DNA of 13,962 bases. Origin: Acidobacteriota bacterium (GTDB lineage Bacteria; Acidobacteriota; Terriglobia; Bryobacterales; Bryobacteraceae). Shown here in pieces: positions 11,981 through 13,962 of this stretch. The first letter of the stretch is position 1; every line of letters begins with the position of its first letter. A program made the translations under genes and the position numbers. The DNA lies in contig CANIFK010000051.1 of NCBI GenBank assembly GCA_947466555.1, forward strand, positions 1 through 13,962. Reading direction: 5' to 3'. The notes under the pieces are model-generated. The model worked only from the letters and a program-made list of their open reading frames with translations, ran no database searches and was not told the origin of the DNA.

Positions 11981-13962
11981 AGATCGCTCATTTTTCTCCC
12001 ATGCCGCCCGCCAAGAGCGGCATCGCCGATTATTCCGCCGTCCTGGTGGAGCACCTCTCCGCCGCCGCCGACGTCGAGATCATCAACGCTGCCCGTCCCG
12101 GTTTCAACGCCGCCGCCTATGACGCCGTCGTCTATCAAATCGGCAACAACGGCTATCACGACTACGTCTACGAAACCGCCGTCGCCCACCCCGGCATCGT
12201 CGTCCTCCACGAATCGAATCTGCACCATCTGATGACGGATCTCACCATCCGCCGCGACGATTGGGACGCCTATGTCGAAGCCTGCGGCTACGACGGCGGC
12301 CCGCCGGCCCGCGCCTTCGCCGAACGCGTCCGCGCCCTCGAAGTCGGCCCCGACTACGAAGGCGTGCCCATGCTCCGCCGCCTGCTGGAACGTTCCAAAG
12401 CCGTCATCGTCCACAGCCGCGCCGTCGAAGCCGACGTGCGCCGCGCCGGCTTCAACGGCCCCGTCGCGCGCATCCCCCACGGCGCCTGGCTCCCCGATGG
12501 CGACCGCCTCGGCTTCCGCGACAAACTCGGCCTCGACGACAGCACCCCGCTCATCGGCGTCTTCGGCTTCCTCAAACCCTACAAGCGCATCGCCGAAAGC
12601 CTCCGCGCCATGCGCCGCCTGGTCCGCGTCCGCCCCGACGTGAAGATGATCCTCTGCGGCGAAGCCCATCCAGATTTCCCCGTCGCCCAGCTCATCCGCG
12701 GCCTCGGTCTGGAAGAGAACGTCCGCATGATGGGCTACGTCCCCATCGAAGAGTTCACCGGCTACATCTCGGCCTGCGACATCATCCTCAACCTCCGCTT
12801 TCCCACCGTTGGCGAAAGCTCCGGCACGCTACTCCGTTCGCTCGGCCTCGGCCGCGCCGTCGTCGTCTCCAACGTCGGCAGCTTCGCCGAATACCCGGAC
12901 GCGATCTGCATGAAGGTTCCCGTCGACGCCTCCGAAGAGGACACGCTCTACGAATACCTGAATCTGCTCGTCTCCCGGCCCGGCGTCGCCCGCGCCATGG
13001 GCGAACGGGCGCGCCAGTGGGTAGCTGACGAGTGCAACTGGGCCCACGTCGCCGGCATGTACCGCGATTTCGCCGTCGCTATCCGCGATGGCCGTACCTG
13101 GGTCAACGCCGAACCGGCCGAACCCGTCGTAATGACCGAAGAGATCCCCGTCGAAGCCATCGTCGACGCCCCGCCACCGCCCGACGCGCCCCGCCAGGTC
13201 GAGCCCGAGTACATCCTCGGCTGGGCCGCCCGCGACGCCGAAAGCACCTCCTACGCCGAAACCCACATCACCCGCCTGGAGCGCACGCTCAACATCACCC
13301 CGCCCGGCGGCCCCGATGACCGAATCCTCGAAATGGGCGCCTACATGCAAATGACGCCCGCCCTCCGCGGCCGCCTCGGCTACGGGGAAGTGCGCGGCTG
13401 CTATTACGGCCCCGCCGGCCAGATCGATCATCGCGAAGTTCGATCGGCAACCGGGGAAATCTTCACCTGCGAAGTCGATCTCTTCGACGCCGAAAAGGAT
13501 CGGTTTCCGTACCCCGACGAACACTTCGCCACCATCCTCTGCTGTGAACTGCTGGAGCATTTGCCCAGCGATCCCATGTTCCTCATGGCCGAGATCAATC
13601 GCATCCTGCGCCCCGGCGGCCACGTGGTGATGACCACGCCCAACGTCGCCTCCATCCGCGCCTTGCGTGCCATTCTCGAGGGCTACCATCCCGGCTTCTT
13701 CCCGGCCTACATCAAGCCCGCCGAACCGGGCGCCGAAGTCGAAGCGCGCCACGCCCGCGAATACACGCCGCGCGAAATGCACTACCTGCTGCAGGACTCC
13801 GGCTTCGAAGTGGTGCGCCTGGAAACCGGCGAATTCCTCGATAAACCGCGCCCCGAGGAGCGCTGGGTCATTCACCTGTTGGAGCGTTACCAACTCCCCA
13901 AACACCTCCGTGGCGATGGCATCTACGCCGTCGGTAAGAAGCTCGGACCCGTCGTCAAACGC
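11977..13962 (+). CDS. Glycosyltransferase (GT4)-methyltransferase fusion, CTG start, 3' end outside window
   Basis: The frame is open for 662 codons to the window edge, so the C terminus is missing. Residues 1 to ~370 are a GT-B transferase: KIAHFSPMPPAKSGIADYS, VVLHESNLHH, VHSRAVEADVRR, IPHGAW, VFGFLKPYKR (195-204), a G-E-S element (279-281) in the donor site and VVSNVGSFAEYPD. A Pro/Glu-rich linker (about 378-412) leads to a class I SAM-methyltransferase (about 415-635). It has RILEMGAYMQMTP (449-461) in place of the usual GxGxG loop, PYPDEHFATILCCELLEHLP (511-530) and LRPGGHVVMTTPN (544-556). The start is probably CTG at 11977, overlapping the DUF3108 stop as CTGA; GTG 11968 and ATG 12001 are alternatives. 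It presumably adds and methylates sugars on the same glycan. Confidence 0.88.
   Translation, partial: MKIAHFSPMPPAKSGIADYSAVLVEHLSAAADVEIINAARPGFNAAAYDAVVYQIGNNGYHDYVYETAVAHPGIVVLHESNLHHLMTDLTIRRDDWDAYVEACGYDGGPPARAFAERVRALEVGPDYEGVPMLRRLLERSKAVIVHSRAVEADVRRAGFNGPVARIPHGAWLPDGDRLGFRDKLGLDDSTPLIGVFGFLKPYKRIAESLRAMRRLVRVRPDVKMILCGEAHPDFPVAQLIRGLGLEENVRMMGYVPIEEFTGYISACDIILNLRFPTVGESSGTLLRSLGLGRAVVVSNVGSFAEYPDAICMKVPVDASEEDTLYEYLNLLVSRPGVARAMGERARQWVADECNWAHVAGMYRDFAVAIRDGRTWVNAEPAEPVVMTEEIPVEAIVDAPPPPDAPRQVEPEYILGWAARDAESTSYAETHITRLERTLNITPPGGPDDRILEMGAYMQMTPALRGRLGYGEVRGCYYGPAGQIDHREVRSATGEIFTCEVDLFDAEKDRFPYPDEHFATILCCELLEHLPSDPMFLMAEINRILRPGGHVVMTTPNVASIRALRAILEGYHPGFFPAYIKPAEPGAEVEARHAREYTPREMHYLLQDSGFEVVRLETGEFLDKPRPEERWVIHLLERYQLPKHLRGDGIYAVGKKLGPVVKR

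Noticed and set aside
12261..13028. 255-codon plus-strand frame rich in Arg, Pro and His
   Set aside because: Out-of-frame reading of the fusion gene. The Arg/Pro/His composition is the usual product of a shifted frame in GC-rich DNA.
12829..13905. 358-codon open frame on the minus strand
   Set aside because: It lies opposite the glycosyltransferase-methyltransferase fusion, whose frame has clear motifs. The antisense product is Ala/Gly/Val/Asp-rich without recognisable domains.

Overview
The window is GC-rich, densely coded chromosomal DNA with strongly C-ending codons. The gene content points to a soil-type Acidobacteriota of the Solibacter/Bryobacter kind: an ASPIC/UnbV FG-GAP protein, a secreted PQQ-like propeller, a Tat-exported hydrolase, a small cytochrome c, a DUF3108 protein and GT4 glycosyltransferases. 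That placement is inferred from gene families and base composition, not from a marker gene. I see no rRNA, tRNA, CRISPR array, insertion sequence or integrase.

Layout. (1) 1-4829 holds unlinked exported or metabolic genes: the C-terminal part of an FG-GAP/ASPIC-UnbV protein (+), a secreted DUF5829-like protein (-), a PQQ-like beta-propeller protein (+), a Tat-exported glycoside-hydrolase-like protein (+), and an SDR (-) in which all four catalytic positions appear to be replaced. Two gene pairs here converge tail to tail with a 2-base gap or a 4-base overlap. (2) 4891-6656 is a compact redox operon: a six-helix ferric-reductase/NOX-like flavocytochrome, a 38-residue single-helix membrane protein, and a small periplasmic cytochrome c. 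The last two overlap by ATGA. (3) 6657-6888 contains a strong hairpin and a plausible 59-residue minus-strand gene starting at TTG. (4) 6889-10082 is a probable three-gene operon: an unrecognised secreted protein, a membrane-tethered metallophosphoesterase with an N-terminal purple-acid-phosphatase-like domain, and a GT4 glycosyltransferase starting at TTG inside the preceding stop codon. (5) 10158 to the window end is a second glycan-assembly operon: a GT4 enzyme, a DUF3108 periplasmic protein, and a GT4-methyltransferase fusion. The fusion starts at CTG overlapping a TGA and runs off the right edge without a stop.

How the genes may work together. Regions 4 and 5 look like one glycan or exopolysaccharide assembly locus with periplasmic accessory proteins. 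The redox operon would pass electrons from cytosolic NAD(P)H through FAD and two haems across the membrane, with the small cytochrome c as a candidate periplasmic acceptor. Three transcription units (1542, 2980, 6889) share an AT-rich -10-like hexamer exactly six bases before ATG and have no Shine-Dalgarno sequence. Several other genes, mostly internal to operons, do have one. This suggests leaderless transcripts for some leading genes.
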